A DNA stretch of 64,000 nucleotides from Staphylococcus roterodami (GCA_022493055.1 CP092781.1:1364001-1428000); one strand, 5' to 3'; shown: positions 21,571 to 32,689, counted from the first letter of the stretch. A program made the numbers and translations. The notes: generated from the sequence alone by a model not told the origin.

Positions 21571-21774
21571 TTATACTTCTTTGAAATATGTTTTATAATA
21601 GCCCCCAACTAATCCTGAATTATCGATAATTTGATAATATTCTTCAGTTTCATTGATAACATCATACTGTTTACCTACAGTTAACATATCAGATACTGTA
21701 AATTTCTTTGCATCTGTATTTATAACTTCAACTTTCTTAATAGGTGTATGATCTTTCCAAGTTTCATGTAACAT
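21571..21774 (-). CDS. Small conserved protein of unknown function
   Basis: The 67-residue protein starts MLHETWKDHTPIKKVEV and has an SH3-like pattern of beta strands ending NSGLVGGYYKTYF. I recognise it as a small conserved Bacillales protein (DUF6501-like) without known function. The ATG is preceded by GAGGAAG; an upstream GTG overlaps that site. It follows the VOC gene by 27 bases. Confidence 0.75.
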   Translation of the reverse strand: MLHETWKDHTPIKKVEVINTDAKKFTVSDMLTVGKQYDVINETEEYYQIIDNSGLVGGYYKTYFKEV

Positions 21775-21801
21775 ATAATTCTTCCTCACTATCGTAAATA
21801 A

Positions 21802-22611
21802 TTATTTTTGTAAAGTGAATATAAAAGATAATCCACTATTTTCGGTAATTCTAATTGATTCTATGTCATCTTGTTCAAGTGTTTGGTATGGAATTTCGAC
21901 TTCATCTAAACGCAATTTCGCTTGGTTAAAGTAATCTTGATCTTTCGTTTCGAATTCAACTTGATCAACTGCGCCATATTCTGGCATCTCAATTTCATTA
22001 TCAGTAGGCATTAAATGAATCTCGCCACCTAATCCACCTTCACCAATTTTAAAAACTTGAACATGGTAATCAGCATCATCGAATGGTTGATATTCTGCAA
22101 ATACTTCAAGACCGAATATATTCGTTAAAATTTGTGCTGTAATATCCACATGATTTACTTTAAGAATAACCGGACCTAAACCCTGTACTTGATGTAACGG
22201 ATTGACCGTACTTTCGAAAGAAGGCATACCTAAACCAACGCCATAATTATTCTCGTTTGAATATATTGAGAAAATATGACCATTGTTATCTTCGAGACTG
22301 AAATATTTATTGCCATTTAATTCTTTAACTGTTGTAAATGGAATATCCTTACTCGATAATATTTCCGCATACTCCTCTAAACCTGAGTCACTTGGTGTGC
22401 GTAACCCGATACCAACAAAATGCGTATCAGATAATTGTTCACTTGGAACTTGTATAAATTGAAGTCTTGTTCCTGGACTAATATCAGCATCGCCAAAGCG
22501 AATTGAATTCTCAAGAAGTTCTTCATAATTTAATCCTAATATGTCAACCATAAAATGTTTAGTTTGATCTATGTTCGTTGTACCTAATGTAATGCTTCTA
22601 AGTCCACACAT
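21802..22611 (-). CDS. Two-domain VOC family (glyoxalase/dioxygenase-like) protein
   Basis: The 269-residue protein carries two vicinal-oxygen-chelate modules, one from residue 5 (ITLGTTNIDQTKHFMVDILG) and one from about 145 (VILKVNHVDITAQILTNIFG), as in ring-cleaving dioxygenases of the PcpA/LinE type. A hydroquinone or catechol substrate is possible but the sequence does not tell. The ATG at 22611 follows GAGGTGG by 7 bases; the 18-codon extension upstream is A/T-rich and lacks a site. Confidence 0.8.
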   Translation of the reverse strand: MCGLRSITLGTTNIDQTKHFMVDILGLNYEELLENSIRFGDADISPGTRLQFIQVPSEQLSDTHFVGIGLRTPSDSGLEEYAEILSSKDIPFTTVKELNGNKYFSLEDNNGHIFSIYSNENNYGVGLGMPSFESTVNPLHQVQGLGPVILKVNHVDITAQILTNIFGLEVFAEYQPFDDADYHVQVFKIGEGGLGGEIHLMPTDNEIEMPEYGAVDQVEFETKDQDYFNQAKLRLDEVEIPYQTLEQDDIESIRITENSGLSFIFTLQK

Positions 22612-22818
22612 TATAGCCACCTCTATCTTTATCTTTACGAATATATTATAACTTATTTTAATCATAAATTATAGAATATCGGTCAGTTGATTTTGATTAT
22701 AGATTAATATGTGAAAATTGTATTTCTCTTTAAGAACAAATTTGTGTTCATAGTTGACATAATATTATTATAGTTAAAATGATTAAGCCAATCATCCAAT
22801 ATGTAGTTTTAATAAAAT

Positions 22819-22862
22819 AAAAGAACATAACGACTTGTGAAAAATTGCCGCTATGTTCTTTT
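22819..22862 (-). terminator. odhAB terminator
   Basis: The stem AAAAGAACATA/TATGTTCTTTT lies 14 bases after the odhB stop, followed on the minus strand by ATTTTATT. Confidence 0.7.
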
Positions 22863-22875
22863 AAATATTATGATT

Positions 22876-24144
22876 TTATGATTCTAATAATAAGTCTTCT
22901 GGATTTTCAATCAATTCTTTAATTGTTTTTAAGAAACCAACTGCTTCTTTACCGTCAATAATTCTATGATCATAGCTTAATGCGATATACATCATTGGAC
23001 GATTTTCAATTGTATCTTGATCAATCGCAATTGGTCTTGTAATGATTGAGTGCATACCTAAAATTGCAGCTTGATTTCCGTTGATAATTGGCGTACTCAT
23101 CATTGAACCGAAAATACCACCATTAGTAATTGTAAATGAACCATTTACCATATCATCTAAGCCAAGCTTTTTCTCTCTTGCTTTCACTGCTAAATTCGCA
23201 ATTTCTGCTTCAATTTCAGCAAAATTCTTTTTATCGCAGTCTCTAACAAATGGTACTAATAATCCATCATCTGTAGATACGGCTACGCCAATGTCGTAAT
23301 ACTGCTTTGTAATCATATCTTCGCCATCAATTTCTGCATTAACTTCTGGATACTTTTTCAAAGCTGCAACAGATGCTTTAGTAAAGAATGACATAAATCC
23401 TAATTTAGTGCCATCATGATCTTTCATAAACTGTTCTTTCTTACGTTTACGTAATTCCATTACATTAGTCATATCAACTTCGTTAAATGTCGTTAACATT
23501 GCTGTATTATTAGATACCTCCAATAATTTTTTAGCAGCTGTTTTCTTTCTACGTGACATTTTTTCGCGAATAACTGGTTTTGTTGGATATTGATTGAATT
23601 TCTTCTCTTCTTTAGCAGGTGCTTTTTGTGAAGACGGTTCTGGTTCCTGTTGCTTCTTATCAATATCTTCTTTTCTAAGCACATCATTTGTTTTCGGACT
23701 TACTTCAGCTAAATTCACACCATTTTCACGCGCATATCGACGAGCAGAAGGCGTAGCGTTAACACGTTGTTGATTTTCATTTCCATCAGATGTTTTTGAT
23801 TCTATTGAATCATCGCCCGTAACTTTTTCATCTTGATTATTTACTGTTGCTTCTTTTTGTTGTGGAGTTTTATCTTTGTCTGTCTCTGATTCATTGGAAG
23901 CATTTCCACTGCCTTCGCCAATGACAGCAATTGCTTGCCCAACTTCTACTGTGTCGCCTTCACTTGCAAGTTGTTCGGATAATACACCTGCTTCTTCTGA
24001 TACTACTTCGACATTTACTTTATCAGTTTCTAATTCAAGAATAGCTTCACCTTTTTCTACGCTATCCCCAACGTTTTTTAACCATTCTGCAATGGTACCT
24101 TCTGTAATAGATTCTGCTAATTCTGGAACTTTAACCTCTGGCAT
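22876..24144 (-). CDS. odhB: 2-oxoglutarate dehydrogenase E2, dihydrolipoyl succinyltransferase
   Basis: This is the core of the 2-oxoglutarate dehydrogenase complex, which transfers succinyl from lipoamide to CoA in the TCA cycle. The 422-residue protein has an N-terminal lipoyl domain with the modified lysine in [11 protein letters not shown] (Lys43), an acidic hinge (about 85-125), a peripheral subunit-binding domain ([15 protein letters not shown]) and a C-terminal catalytic domain ending in SYDHRIIDG. It follows odhA by 13 bases. Confidence 0.95.
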   Translation of the reverse strand: MPEVKVPELAESITEGTIAEWLKNVGDSVEKGEAILELETDKVNVEVVSEEAGVLSEQLASEGDTVEVGQAIAVIGEGSGNASNESETDKDKTPQQKEATVNNQDEKVTGDDSIESKTSDGNENQQRVNATPSARRYARENGVNLAEVSPKTNDVLRKEDIDKKQQEPEPSSQKAPAKEEKKFNQYPTKPVIREKMSRRKKTAAKKLLEVSNNTAMLTTFNEVDMTNVMELRKRKKEQFMKDHDGTKLGFMSFFTKASVAALKKYPEVNAEIDGEDMITKQYYDIGVAVSTDDGLLVPFVRDCDKKNFAEIEAEIANLAVKAREKKLGLDDMVNGSFTITNGGIFGSMMSTPIINGNQAAILGMHSIITRPIAIDQDTIENRPMMYIALSYDHRIIDGKEAVGFLKTIKELIENPEDLLLES

Positions 24145-24157
24145 GACTTATTTCCCC

Positions 24158-26956
24158 CTAGTTATTTTTTAATGCGTTTTCTATAATTTTACTTTGAACA
24201 AGTTTATGAATCTCGCCGTCACCTTCAGCTGGTGCCGCTCTTTGAATTCTGCCATGGTAACTTAAATCATATTTATCTGATACAAGTACTTTAACATATG
24301 GATAAACATACAACCATGCACCTTGATTTTTAGGTTCTTCTTGAACCCAAGATACTTCTTCAAGATTTGGTAATTGTTCTAATAATTCTCTAATTTCTTC
24401 TTCTGGGAACGGATATAGTCTTTCAATTGCTACTAATAAAACCGTTTCATCAGGATTTTTAGCTAAAGATTCTTTTAAATCAATAAACATTTTTCCAGTT
24501 GCCAATATTACTTTTGTAACTTTATCAGCTTGATGAGGTTCCGTTAAAATCGGCTTAAATCCACCTGATGTAAATTCATCAATTGGTTTTGCGACTGTCT
24601 TATTTCTTAATAAGCTTTTAGGTGACATGACAACTAATGGTCTCATTTGTTCTGACCCAAGACTAGCCGCTTGCGCACGTAATAAATGGAAATAGTTACT
24701 TGAACTTGATAAGTTTACGACTGTACAATTATTCTCAGCTGCTAACTGTAAAAATCTTTCAAGTCGTGCTGATGAATGTTCAGGTCCTTGTCCTTCGTAA
24801 GCATGTGGCAAGAATAATGTTAAACCAGATCGTTCACCCCATTTGGAACGTGAACTGAATAAGAAGTTGTCAAAGATCATCTGTGACATATTAGCAAAGT
24901 CACCATATTGTGCTTCCCAAATGTTAAAACTTTCTTTATTTTCTACGTTATATCCATATTCAAAACCTACGACAGCAGCTTCTGATAATGGTGAATTATG
25001 AATATCAAAAGTCGCTTTTTGATCTGGTACATGGTGTAAAGGTGTATACGTATCACCTGTTTGTTCATCATGTAATACAGCATGTCTGTGGCTAAATGTA
25101 CCACGTTCACTATCTTGACCAGTTAAACGAATTGGTGTTCCGTCTTGTAAAATCGTAGCAAACGCAAGTTGCTCTGCTTGTGCCCAATCAACAAGACCAC
25201 CTTCTTTGTTAAAAGGCTCATGACGTTTTTCAAGAACTTTATTTAATTTCTTAAGAATGTTAAATCCTTCAGGATATGTTAACAAAGCATCATTAATTTC
25301 TTTCAAATGCTCAAACGTAAATGATTGCTTATCAGCTTGTAAAGGTAAAGCAAGATCAGACGGTTTCTCCATATCTGGATTATCCATTTTATCAGCTTTA
25401 TTAATCTTATCATGCGCTTGTCTTAATTCCTTTTGTACTTGATCAATAAATGCATGCATTTCATCTTCTGAAATCACACCTTCATTAACAAGCTTTTTAC
25501 CAAACACATATTCTACAGAATCATGTTTGCGAATATTCTGATAAGGAACAGGATTCGTAATTGAAGGTTCATCCATTTCGTTATGACCATAACGACGGTA
25601 ACCTACTAAATCAATCACTACATCTTTATGGAACTCTTTTCTAAATTCCATAGCAATGTCAATAGCTTCAATTGTAGCTTCTACATCATCAGCATTGACG
25701 TGGAAAATAGGTACATCATAACCTTTAGCCACATCAGTAGAATACGTTGTTGAACGTGCATCAATTGGTTCAGTTGTAAAACCAATTCTATTGTTCGTAA
25801 TGATATGCAATGAACCGCCCGTTGAATAACCTTTCAAGTTACCTAAGTTCATTGTCTCAAAGTTAATACCTTGTCCTGGATACGCGGCATCACCATGAAT
25901 GATGATTGGCATCGCTTTATGATGATCAGTAGTCGGTGCACCAGCACGGTGTGTATCATCTTGAGCTGCTCTTGTTCGACCTTCTACGACCGGTGCAACA
26001 ATTTCCAAGTGGCTTGGATTGTTAGCAAGTGCGATTCGTTGAGTTGTACCATAAGAGTCAGTTGTCTTTATACCACCTAAATGATACTTTACATCTCCAG
26101 TCCAACCAGCAGTTAATTGCAAACTACCATCCTCAGGTAAAAATTTCATTGGATCTGTATGCATAAATTCTGAAATCATCATTTCGTAAGGCTTTTCTAG
26201 AACATGCGTTAAGACATTTAAACGTCCACGGTGAGCCATGCCTATTTGTATATTTTTAATACCTTCTTTAGCAGCAATCGTGATTGTTCGTTGTAACATT
26301 GGAACAAGCGCGTCTACCCCTTCAATTGAAAAGCGCTTTGCACCAACGAAATTTTTATGAAGATATTTTTCAAAACCTTCAACATATGCTAGTTTTTTAA
26401 AAAGTGCCCTTTTTTCGTTATTATTTAACGTTACTTTATATGGCGTTTCAATTCTTCGTTTTAACCAACCACGTTCAGTATTATTATTAATATGTGTATA
26501 TTCAAATGCGATTGGTCCTTTGTAACGTTTTTCCATTCTTAAAATTGCTTCATAAGCATTATCATAAATGTCGGCAAAGTGATCTGAAACAATTCCTGCT
26601 GAAATACCTTCTAAAGTCTGTTGATCTAAATCAAAATCTTCAATTTCTAATTTAGGTACATGTTTCCTTTTCGGAGGATTTACAGGATAAATATCGGCTT
26701 TAAGATGCCCATATTGGCGAATATTATCAATCAAACGCATAACACGTTTAATGGTTCCATCACTATTTTGACTACTTGTACCTTTCAAAGCAGGTACAAT
26801 TGTGTCATCATTTTTAATTGTACTGAATAAGACTTGCAAATCTTCCGGCACCGATGATGGATCTTGTAAAAAGTCATCATATAGATCTAACATGAGACCT
26901 AAATTTGCGCCGAAGTTTACAGGAGCCTCTGAAACTTCTTTTCTTTCGTTAGTCAT
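24158..26956 (-). CDS. odhA: 2-oxoglutarate dehydrogenase E1 component
   Basis: OdhA decarboxylates 2-oxoglutarate with thiamine diphosphate and passes succinyl to OdhB. The 932-residue protein contains [13 protein letters not shown] near 240, a GDAAYPGQG stretch near 355, HVNADDVEA near 413 and GHNEMDEPS near 453 in the cofactor region. Length is normal for Bacillales. GGAGGG precedes the ATG. A CcpA-site candidate lies in the promoter, fitting glucose repression of the TCA cycle. Confidence 0.95.
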   Translation of the reverse strand: MTNERKEVSEAPVNFGANLGLMLDLYDDFLQDPSSVPEDLQVLFSTIKNDDTIVPALKGTSSQNSDGTIKRVMRLIDNIRQYGHLKADIYPVNPPKRKHVPKLEIEDFDLDQQTLEGISAGIVSDHFADIYDNAYEAILRMEKRYKGPIAFEYTHINNNTERGWLKRRIETPYKVTLNNNEKRALFKKLAYVEGFEKYLHKNFVGAKRFSIEGVDALVPMLQRTITIAAKEGIKNIQIGMAHRGRLNVLTHVLEKPYEMMISEFMHTDPMKFLPEDGSLQLTAGWTGDVKYHLGGIKTTDSYGTTQRIALANNPSHLEIVAPVVEGRTRAAQDDTHRAGAPTTDHHKAMPIIIHGDAAYPGQGINFETMNLGNLKGYSTGGSLHIITNNRIGFTTEPIDARSTTYSTDVAKGYDVPIFHVNADDVEATIEAIDIAMEFRKEFHKDVVIDLVGYRRYGHNEMDEPSITNPVPYQNIRKHDSVEYVFGKKLVNEGVISEDEMHAFIDQVQKELRQAHDKINKADKMDNPDMEKPSDLALPLQADKQSFTFEHLKEINDALLTYPEGFNILKKLNKVLEKRHEPFNKEGGLVDWAQAEQLAFATILQDGTPIRLTGQDSERGTFSHRHAVLHDEQTGDTYTPLHHVPDQKATFDIHNSPLSEAAVVGFEYGYNVENKESFNIWEAQYGDFANMSQMIFDNFLFSSRSKWGERSGLTLFLPHAYEGQGPEHSSARLERFLQLAAENNCTVVNLSSSSNYFHLLRAQAASLGSEQMRPLVVMSPKSLLRNKTVAKPIDEFTSGGFKPILTEPHQADKVTKVILATGKMFIDLKESLAKNPDETVLLVAIERLYPFPEEEIRELLEQLPNLEEVSWVQEEPKNQGAWLYVYPYVKVLVSDKYDLSYHGRIQRAAPAEGDGEIHKLVQSKIIENALKNN

Positions 26957-26975
26957 TTTACACCCTCCACAAAAA

Positions 26976-26993
26976 TGTTGAAACGCTTACAAT
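26976..26993 (-). promoter_or_regulatory. Candidate CcpA (cre) site before odhA
   Basis: TGTTGAAACGCTTACAAT matches the cre consensus WWTGNAARCGNWWNCAWW at all but two positions and includes the AACG core. It lies just downstream of a possible odhA promoter, where it could block transcription. Confidence 0.45.
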
Positions 26994-26996
26994 GTA

Positions 26997-27025
26997 ATAA
27001 TATCACTATTTAGTTATTTGTTAAA
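26997..27025 (-). promoter_or_regulatory. Possible odhA promoter
   Basis: On the minus strand TTTAAC (plus 27020-27025) and TATTAT (plus 26997-27002) are 17 bases apart, directly upstream of the cre candidate. Confidence 0.45.
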
Positions 27026-27053
27026 GTAGATTTACCTATTTATCCATGAAAAA

Positions 27054-27081
27054 GAAGAATCAACAAAAGCGTTGATTCTTC
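27054..27081 (-). terminator. arlRS terminator
   Basis: The perfect stem GAAGAATCAAC/GTTGATTCTTC with a 6-base loop is followed on the minus strand by TTTTTCATGG, 60 bases after the arlS stop. Confidence 0.75.
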
Positions 27082-27141
27082 TAGGGTTATAGATGTATTT
27101 ATTGATAAAGTTTGTGATGTTTTTCTCAATGGAACAGTCGT

Positions 27142-28497
27142 TTAAAATATTATCTTAAATGTTGTTCCTTTATTGATTTCACTTTTAATTTTTATAGTAC
27201 CACCATTTAACTGTATGATTTTTTGCGCAATTGATAAACCTAATCCATTACCACCTTGACTTCTAGACCTAGACTTATCAACACGATAAAAACGATCAAA
27301 AATGAAATCTTGATCTTCTTTAGGAATACCAATACCATGATCCGTTATTTCGATAATCTTCTGCTTATTCTTTAATCTTGTTTTTACTTTGATTTTTTTG
27401 TTTTTAACGTCATATTTAATGGCATTATCAATAAATATTAAAAATAATTGTTCAAATTGATGAGGTTTCATTTTAATTTCAAGGTTTTTAGAAGTAAGAT
27501 CTGTTTCAAACTGATAATCTGGATGTAATTGTTTCAAAGAATGAATTCTTGAGCGAATTTCATCATTAATATGCACTACTTGCGTTTCTGATGAAATATC
27601 ATTCACATCACCTTTTGTGAGTTCAAGCAATTCTTCTACCAATTTGATAATACGATTCATTTCTTCAATTGAAATATTTAAAGATTCCTCTAATACTGCT
27701 GGGTCTTTTTTGCCCCAACGTTGGATTAAGTTTAAATGTCCTTGAATGATTTGAAGTGGTGTTCTTAATTCATGAGATGCATCTTCAACAAATTGACGTT
27801 GTTGATTAAAGGATTCTTCAATTTGACTCATCATTTCGTTAAATGTGTTTGCTAAATTATCAATTTCCTCATAATTTGTGTTTAATTGCAACTTATTTTG
27901 AAAACCATCGCGTCTAATCTCAATCATTTTATTGGATAAGCTCACAAGTGGTTTAGTGATTTGCGTTGAAAAAACGTAACTAATTGTCGCTGTAATAATT
28001 GTTGCAATGACCCCGAATGCTAGTGCAATAATATATAATGATTTAACAATATTATCGTAATTTTCAAGGGAGTGAATTAATAAACTGTAACCCTTAAAAT
28101 CTTGAGTCGTAATAGGCTCTTTAATTATCAAATAATCTATACCTTTATAACGCTTTTTAATTACACGATCAAAATATCTATGTTCATAGCCTGGTTCCAC
28201 TCGTACTGTATTATCATTTGAAGTTTCAAATAGTTTATTATTGTGTTCATCATATATTATAATTTCTTGAAAATTACCTAATGAAGCGTTCAAATCTAAT
28301 GCAGAAATATCTTTAACAGGCTTAGAATGAAAAAGATTGTTGATATCGCTTGAACTTCGCTCTGCATCATCAAGTTCACTATTATGTAATGTATCTTTCA
28401 AGAAAAATATTATAATCAAACAGAATAAGAAAATGGTAACGAAAGTAATCATCGTTGTGACAATAATCCAGTTATTGCGCAATTTTCGTTTTGTCAT
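27142..28497 (-). CDS. arlS: Sensor histidine kinase ArlS
   Basis: The 451-residue membrane kinase has two transmembrane segments (about residues 10-33 and 152-175), an extracytoplasmic sensor between them, a HAMP region, the phosphoacceptor His242 in [11 protein letters not shown], and ATPase motifs [16 protein letters not shown] and GGNGLGLS. With ArlR it controls adhesion, autolysis and virulence genes, including mgrA and through it large surface proteins such as ebh. The start overlaps arlR by 4 bases. Confidence 0.94.
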   Translation of the reverse strand: MTKRKLRNNWIIVTTMITFVTIFLFCLIIIFFLKDTLHNSELDDAERSSSDINNLFHSKPVKDISALDLNASLGNFQEIIIYDEHNNKLFETSNDNTVRVEPGYEHRYFDRVIKKRYKGIDYLIIKEPITTQDFKGYSLLIHSLENYDNIVKSLYIIALAFGVIATIITATISYVFSTQITKPLVSLSNKMIEIRRDGFQNKLQLNTNYEEIDNLANTFNEMMSQIEESFNQQRQFVEDASHELRTPLQIIQGHLNLIQRWGKKDPAVLEESLNISIEEMNRIIKLVEELLELTKGDVNDISSETQVVHINDEIRSRIHSLKQLHPDYQFETDLTSKNLEIKMKPHQFEQLFLIFIDNAIKYDVKNKKIKVKTRLKNKQKIIEITDHGIGIPKEDQDFIFDRFYRVDKSRSRSQGGNGLGLSIAQKIIQLNGGTIKIKSEINKGTTFKIIF

Positions 28498-29153
28498 CGT
28501 ATCACATACCCTACGCCACGTACGGTTTCAATCATTTTATCGCGATCATATGGCTTTAATTTATTACGTAAATATCTAATATAAACATCTACTACATTTG
28601 TTTCAACTTCACTGTTATAACCCCAAACATGATTTAAAATTTGTTCTCGTTGCATAACATGATTTTTATTTTCAGCAAGTAAATATAATAAATCATACTC
28701 CGTTTTGGTTAAATCAATTTCAGCACCATTTACAGTAACTTTAAAAGCATTTTTATCTATAGTTATACCATTAACATCAATTATATCTTTTTGTGGTTGT
28801 CGACGTAATATAGCGCGAACTCTAGCTAAAAGTTCTTCTATGTCAAAAGGTTTAACAATATAGTCATCTGCCCCATAATCAAGACCGGCTACTTTGTCAT
28901 AAGTATCACTTTTAGCTGTAATAATTATGATTGGTGTAGATTGATGTTGTCTTATTTTCCGACAAATTTCTAAACCATTAATCGACGGTAGCATTAAATC
29001 TAAAATAATTAAATCATAGTAATGACTAAGCGCCTTATCTAAACCGTCTTGTCCATCATATTCAGTATCAACATTGTAATTTTCGTGTGTGAGTTCTAAT
29101 TCGATAAATCTTGCTAAATTCTGTTCATCTTCTACTATTAAAATTTGCGTCAT
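28494..29153 (-). CDS. arlR: Response regulator ArlR
   Basis: This 219-residue OmpR-family regulator has a receiver domain with the phosphorylated Asp52 ([11 protein letters not shown]), Lys in the IVKPFD motif and a winged-helix DNA-binding domain from about 125 ([23 protein letters not shown]). GAGGTG precedes the ATG. It is the first gene of the arlRS operon. Confidence 0.95.
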   Translation of the reverse strand: MTQILIVEDEQNLARFIELELTHENYNVDTEYDGQDGLDKALSHYYDLIILDLMLPSINGLEICRKIRQHQSTPIIIITAKSDTYDKVAGLDYGADDYIVKPFDIEELLARVRAILRRQPQKDIIDVNGITIDKNAFKVTVNGAEIDLTKTEYDLLYLLAENKNHVMQREQILNHVWGYNSEVETNVVDVYIRYLRNKLKPYDRDKMIETVRGVGYVIR

Positions 29154-29711
29154 TTGTACACCTCATATTACGACTTTTTCTAATAAGGTAATATATATTA
29201 AATTTTGTATTTTTCCATACAATAGTTGTTTTACAAATTAGTTTGTTTACATTTAAATTTTATCACAAATCAATAACCGTGTTTCGAATTTTTCAGAGTT
29301 AAATCATTAATTATTTATTAACTTAGCTACTAAGCATTGACATTTTAATACATTTTTATATTTCAAGGTTAACCCTATCATAAAATGATTATTTTTAATA
29401 AAAGAAGTTGCTGACTCACTAGTAAATATAGTGCGACAGTTATAAAAATGCGTTGTAAAAATAATTTCGAAGCTACAACATTAATATTTCTATTTTCACA
29501 TAATATGGATTACTTAAACATAATCAGATCTATAAGTGAGTAATCATCAGTTTAATTCTTTAAATTTAAAAATGATGTAAATTATTTTTCTAATTTCATT
29601 AGAAAGTGGAAATCCAAAATTATTTTCAAATTTTTTATACTTTAAAATTGCATGATATCGGACTTTATTTGCATTTGATAAAAAATTTCTCAAAAAAGTT
29701 TTAGTTTCTAA
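29154..29711. other. Intergenic region upstream of arlR
   Basis: About 560 bases of very A/T-rich DNA separate arlR from the IsrR promoter. It must hold the arlRS promoter. I see one weak inverted repeat (GTTGTA/TACAAC near 29452-29479) and no coding frame that I trust. Confidence 0.5.
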
Positions 29712-29739
29712 TTGACAATGATTCTCACTGATGTATAAT
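29712..29739 (+). promoter_or_regulatory. Promoter of isrR
   Basis: Perfect TTGACA (29712-29717) and TATAAT (29734-29739) boxes are separated by 16 bases, reading away from arlR. Confidence 0.85.
29713..29727 (+). promoter_or_regulatory. Fur box 1 overlapping the -35 box
   Basis: TGACAATGATTCTCA agrees with the 7-1-7 Fur box TGATAATNATTATCA at all but two positions and covers the -35 element. Confidence 0.75.
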
Positions 29740-29745
29740 AGTAGT

Positions 29746-29760
29746 TGAAAATGATTATCA
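29746..29760 (+). promoter_or_regulatory. Fur box 2 at the transcription start
   Basis: TGAAAATGATTATCA matches the Fur box at all but one position and lies right after the -10 box, so Fur binding would block initiation. Confidence 0.8.
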
Positions 29761-29874
29761 ATACCACATAGAACATCCCCCCCACAACGTTTCGTTCATG
29801 TTGGATTGGTCATTTTCAGATATTCCCCTTTTATATGCCCGTAAAAGACAATATACGTTATAACAACGTTTTAT

Positions 29875-29916
29875 AAAAGCAGTAAACCCTTACGACACTT
29901 TAGGTTTACTGCTTTT
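29875..29916. terminator. IsrR terminator, also facing the pgpB-like gene
   Basis: The 14-base stem AAAAGCAGTAAACC/GGTTTACTGCTTTT ends in TTTTGTTATG on the plus strand. It is nearly symmetrical, so it can also stop minus-strand transcripts from the pgpB-like gene that ends at 29934. Confidence 0.85.
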
Positions 29917-29933
29917 GTTATGTTCTTAAATAT

Positions 29934-30548
29934 TTAATTTAATAATTTATTTCTTAGTAGTAACGTTGATAAAATAATACAAAATACGCCACCAATAATA
30001 CCAGCAATAATATCTGTTGGATAATGTACACCTAGATAAACACGGGATATTGAAATTAATAGAATCATCACTGCACATAATCCGATAAGTATACCTTTTG
30101 AATTACCATGTCCTAGGCGATTTAAAATATAAATACCACTTCCAAAATATGCTGTTGAACCCATCGCATGTCCACTTGGAAAACTAAACCCTGTTATATC
30201 AATTAAACGTAATAAAGTTGGTCTTTCTCTATCAAATATATTTTTTAATACTGGATTTAAAACTCCTGATAAAGCCATTGTTAATGCGAAAAATAATGCT
30301 TCAATTTTATGGCGTTTTAACATTAAATACGCCACAAGAAGTAATGAAATACATAACATTGCCCATACTTCACCTACTTTAGTAGCACCAAGCATAATAG
30401 ATGTCGTTATGAAACTCTCGGATGAATAAATAAATTCATAAACTTCATTGTCAATCCATTTCCCAAGTCTTGATTCATGGAAAAAAGCAATGATTCCAAA
30501 AACCAAAGTAAAAACGATGAGCAAAGAGATACGTTTCCATTGACTCAT
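29934..30548 (-). CDS. PAP2-family membrane phosphatase (PgpB-like)
   Basis: The 204-residue protein has about five or six membrane segments and the three PAP2 phosphatase motifs: KNIFDRERP (about residue 103), FPSGHAMGS (about 122) and SRVYLGVHYPTD (about 165). Candidate substrates are phosphatidylglycerophosphate or undecaprenyl pyrophosphate; the sequence alone does not decide. It follows murG by 16 bases, which would fit a lipid-carrier recycling role in wall synthesis. Confidence 0.85.
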   Translation of the reverse strand: MSQWKRISLLIVFTLVFGIIAFFHESRLGKWIDNEVYEFIYSSESFITTSIMLGATKVGEVWAMLCISLLLVAYLMLKRHKIEALFFALTMALSGVLNPVLKNIFDRERPTLLRLIDITGFSFPSGHAMGSTAYFGSGIYILNRLGHGNSKGILIGLCAVMILLISISRVYLGVHYPTDIIAGIIGGVFCIILSTLLLRNKLLN

Positions 30549-30564
30549 AAAGCATTACCTCCCA

Positions 30565-31635
30565 TTAATTCAATGCATCTTTAATCATTTTATTAAATAA
30601 AGCTTCCTTCGTATAACTTTGTTCATAAGCTTTCATATCATTTATGATTTGAGTTCTTTCCTTTTCTATAACATTTAATTCTTCCATTAATTTTACCGCA
30701 GTTAATTGATCTTCTTCAATTGTCTTTGCATAACCTTTTTCAGCAAAATGTTTTGCATTATCAATTTGGTCACCACGTGATTGATCTAAACCTAATGGCA
30801 CTAATAACATAGGAATTCGTAATGTTAAAAATTCATAAATGGCATTTGAACCCGCTCTACTTATCACTGTATCGGCAATAGCTAATAAATCTGTTAAGTC
30901 TTCCTTTACAAATTCATATTGTATATAACCAGATTTTTTTAGTTGATCATCTTTTAACCCTTTACCAGTTAAATGAATCACTTGATATCGCTGTAGTAAT
31001 GCGTCTAAATTCTCTCTTATAATCTCATTTAGCTTTTTACTACCTAAACTTCCACCCATAACGAGAAGGACTTTTTTATTATTATTAAAACCTGTCAATT
31101 GGTAACCTTTGTGGGCACTACCACTTTTTAAATCTTCACGAATTGTAGCCCCTATAAAATCTGCTTTATCTTTTGGCAAGTAATTTAATGTTTCTTCAAA
31201 CGTAGTATAAATTTTCTTGGCAAATTTAAGTGCAATCTTATTTGCTAAGCCAGGCGTTAAGTCAGACTCATGGATAATTGTTGGTATTTTTAAAGATTTA
31301 GCTGCTATTACAACAGGTACTGACACAAAACCACCTTTTGAAAATAATAAATCTGGTTTTTCCTTTTTCAAAACTTTGCGAGCATCTAAAATACCTTTCA
31401 ATACTTTAAATACATCTTTTGCATTTTCTAATGAAATGTATCTTCTTAATTTACCACTCGAAATAGGATAATACGTAATTTCTGGCAATTGTGTTTCAAT
31501 CATTTCTCTTTCAATTCCATTTTTAGAACCAATATAAAACGCTTCATGACCTTGGGACAATGCAGTCGGAATTAAACTTAAATTTACTGAAACATGTCCA
31601 ACTGTACCACCACCGGTAAACGCGATTTTCGTCAT
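30565..31635 (-). CDS. murG: MurG, lipid II-forming GlcNAc transferase
   Basis: MurG adds GlcNAc to lipid I on the inner face of the membrane and makes lipid II. The 356-residue GT-B enzyme starts KIAFTGGGTVGHVSVNL, where most MurG proteins have GGTGGH; I recall the Val also in S. aureus. It has HESDLTPGLANK near 125 and SRAGSNAIYEF near 260 for UDP-GlcNAc binding. It is the middle gene of a likely GNAT-murG-pgpB operon. Confidence 0.94.
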   Translation of the reverse strand: MTKIAFTGGGTVGHVSVNLSLIPTALSQGHEAFYIGSKNGIEREMIETQLPEITYYPISSGKLRRYISLENAKDVFKVLKGILDARKVLKKEKPDLLFSKGGFVSVPVVIAAKSLKIPTIIHESDLTPGLANKIALKFAKKIYTTFEETLNYLPKDKADFIGATIREDLKSGSAHKGYQLTGFNNNKKVLLVMGGSLGSKKLNEIIRENLDALLQRYQVIHLTGKGLKDDQLKKSGYIQYEFVKEDLTDLLAIADTVISRAGSNAIYEFLTLRIPMLLVPLGLDQSRGDQIDNAKHFAEKGYAKTIEEDQLTAVKLMEELNVIEKERTQIINDMKAYEQSYTKEALFNKMIKDALN

Positions 31636-31646
31636 TAATATTACCT

Positions 31647-32165
31647 CTATTCTTTTAAATTTTTATAATATGCATAAAAAGGTTCGCCTTTATCATAAGG
31701 AGGATATTCCATTAATTGTTCTCCTACTTTATGAAAACCGAACTTGGCAAATAATCCTTGTGCTGGCTTATTTAATGCAAATGTATCTGTTAAAATAACG
31801 TCAGCTCCACGCGCTTTCACTACTTCAATAACATAATTAAATAATTCTGTTGCTGCACCTTTATAATCTTTAGATCCAGTTAAGCGATGTATTACAAAAG
31901 CACCTTCTCTATTTACAGGCCAGTCAATGTCATCATACCATTCTGCTTGATTTTGGTCGACAACAATAAAGCCATAAATTTTGTCATTTTCCTCTAAAAC
32001 ATATAAATAGTCTTTCGCAATGTCTTCTTCGAAATGTTCCATAAGTGGGTACTGATCGTCCCATTGTTCGTTGTCGTGTTCTTTCATAATTTCTTTCGCT
32101 TCTTCTACAAGATTTAAAATTTGATCTAAATCTGTCATTTTACCTAGACGGATCATGTACGTCAC
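31647..32165 (-). CDS. GNAT family N-acetyltransferase
   Basis: The 172-residue protein has a GNAT fold pattern: an N-terminal RLGKMTDLDQILNLVEEA, the strand YGFIVVDQN near 64 and the acetyl-CoA loop region GSKDYKGAATELFNYVIE near 97-114. The substrate is unknown. It starts the transcript that continues into murG after 11 bases. Confidence 0.82.
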   Translation of the reverse strand: MTYMIRLGKMTDLDQILNLVEEAKEIMKEHDNEQWDDQYPLMEHFEEDIAKDYLYVLEENDKIYGFIVVDQNQAEWYDDIDWPVNREGAFVIHRLTGSKDYKGAATELFNYVIEVVKARGADVILTDTFALNKPAQGLFAKFGFHKVGEQLMEYPPYDKGEPFYAYYKNLKE

Positions 32166-32567
32166 TCCTTATTATAAAATTAAAATGTGTTTTATTGCAC
32201 ATGTTATTCATACACACTATCGAGATACTTTAAACGTTTATTGTGCACGAAAAACAGTAATTATAAAACATTGGGATAATAGTAGCCGATAAAAGTATCA
32301 TATACTAATAATAAGGTAGTTAATAGTCATGAAATCATCTATCCTTTATGTTTATGTTATTTGAATTAATTACCTTAATTAACATAGATTCTTAAAAGTT
32401 CTATCGACTTTTATTAATACTAAACGTCTAATTTATATCTTTTGTTATCCAACGTCAACATTAGAGTAGAATATAAAGTATAAACATACCAGGAAAGAGC
32501 ATAGAACAGGCATTTATGTATCAAACACCTGATGAAAACGTTTTTTAACCTATTTGATTTTTTTAAT
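32166..32567. other. Intergenic region, no gene seen
   Basis: About 400 bases between the GNAT gene and the IS200 right end. It should contain the promoter of the GNAT-murG operon. I see no coding frame or convincing hairpin before the IS200 end. Confidence 0.5.
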
Positions 32568-32689
32568 CAAAACCACCCGTGTGAACGAGTGGTTTGTTCT
32601 ACGGCTATAAGCCTTCCTTACTGGCCAGCCCTAAAAGGGCACTGAAAAGTCAGCCAACTGCACTACTATTCCAGCAACCCTAAAGGGTT

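Larger units (their letters stand above)
29746..29918 (+). ncRNA. isrR: IsrR, Fur-regulated iron-sparing small RNA
   Basis: A transcript of about 173 bases runs from the promoter above to a strong terminator and encodes no protein. It carries C-rich loops (CATCCCCCCCAC at about 29770, ATTCCCC and ATGCCCG near 29822-29840) able to pair with Shine-Dalgarno sequences. Position between arlR and the pgpB-like gene, double Fur box and C-rich regions match IsrR, which in S. aureus represses mRNAs of iron-containing enzymes under iron starvation. Confidence 0.87.

Noticed and set aside
29154..29711. Second small RNA upstream of arlR
   Set aside because: Only a weak hairpin and no promoter-terminator pair could be found.
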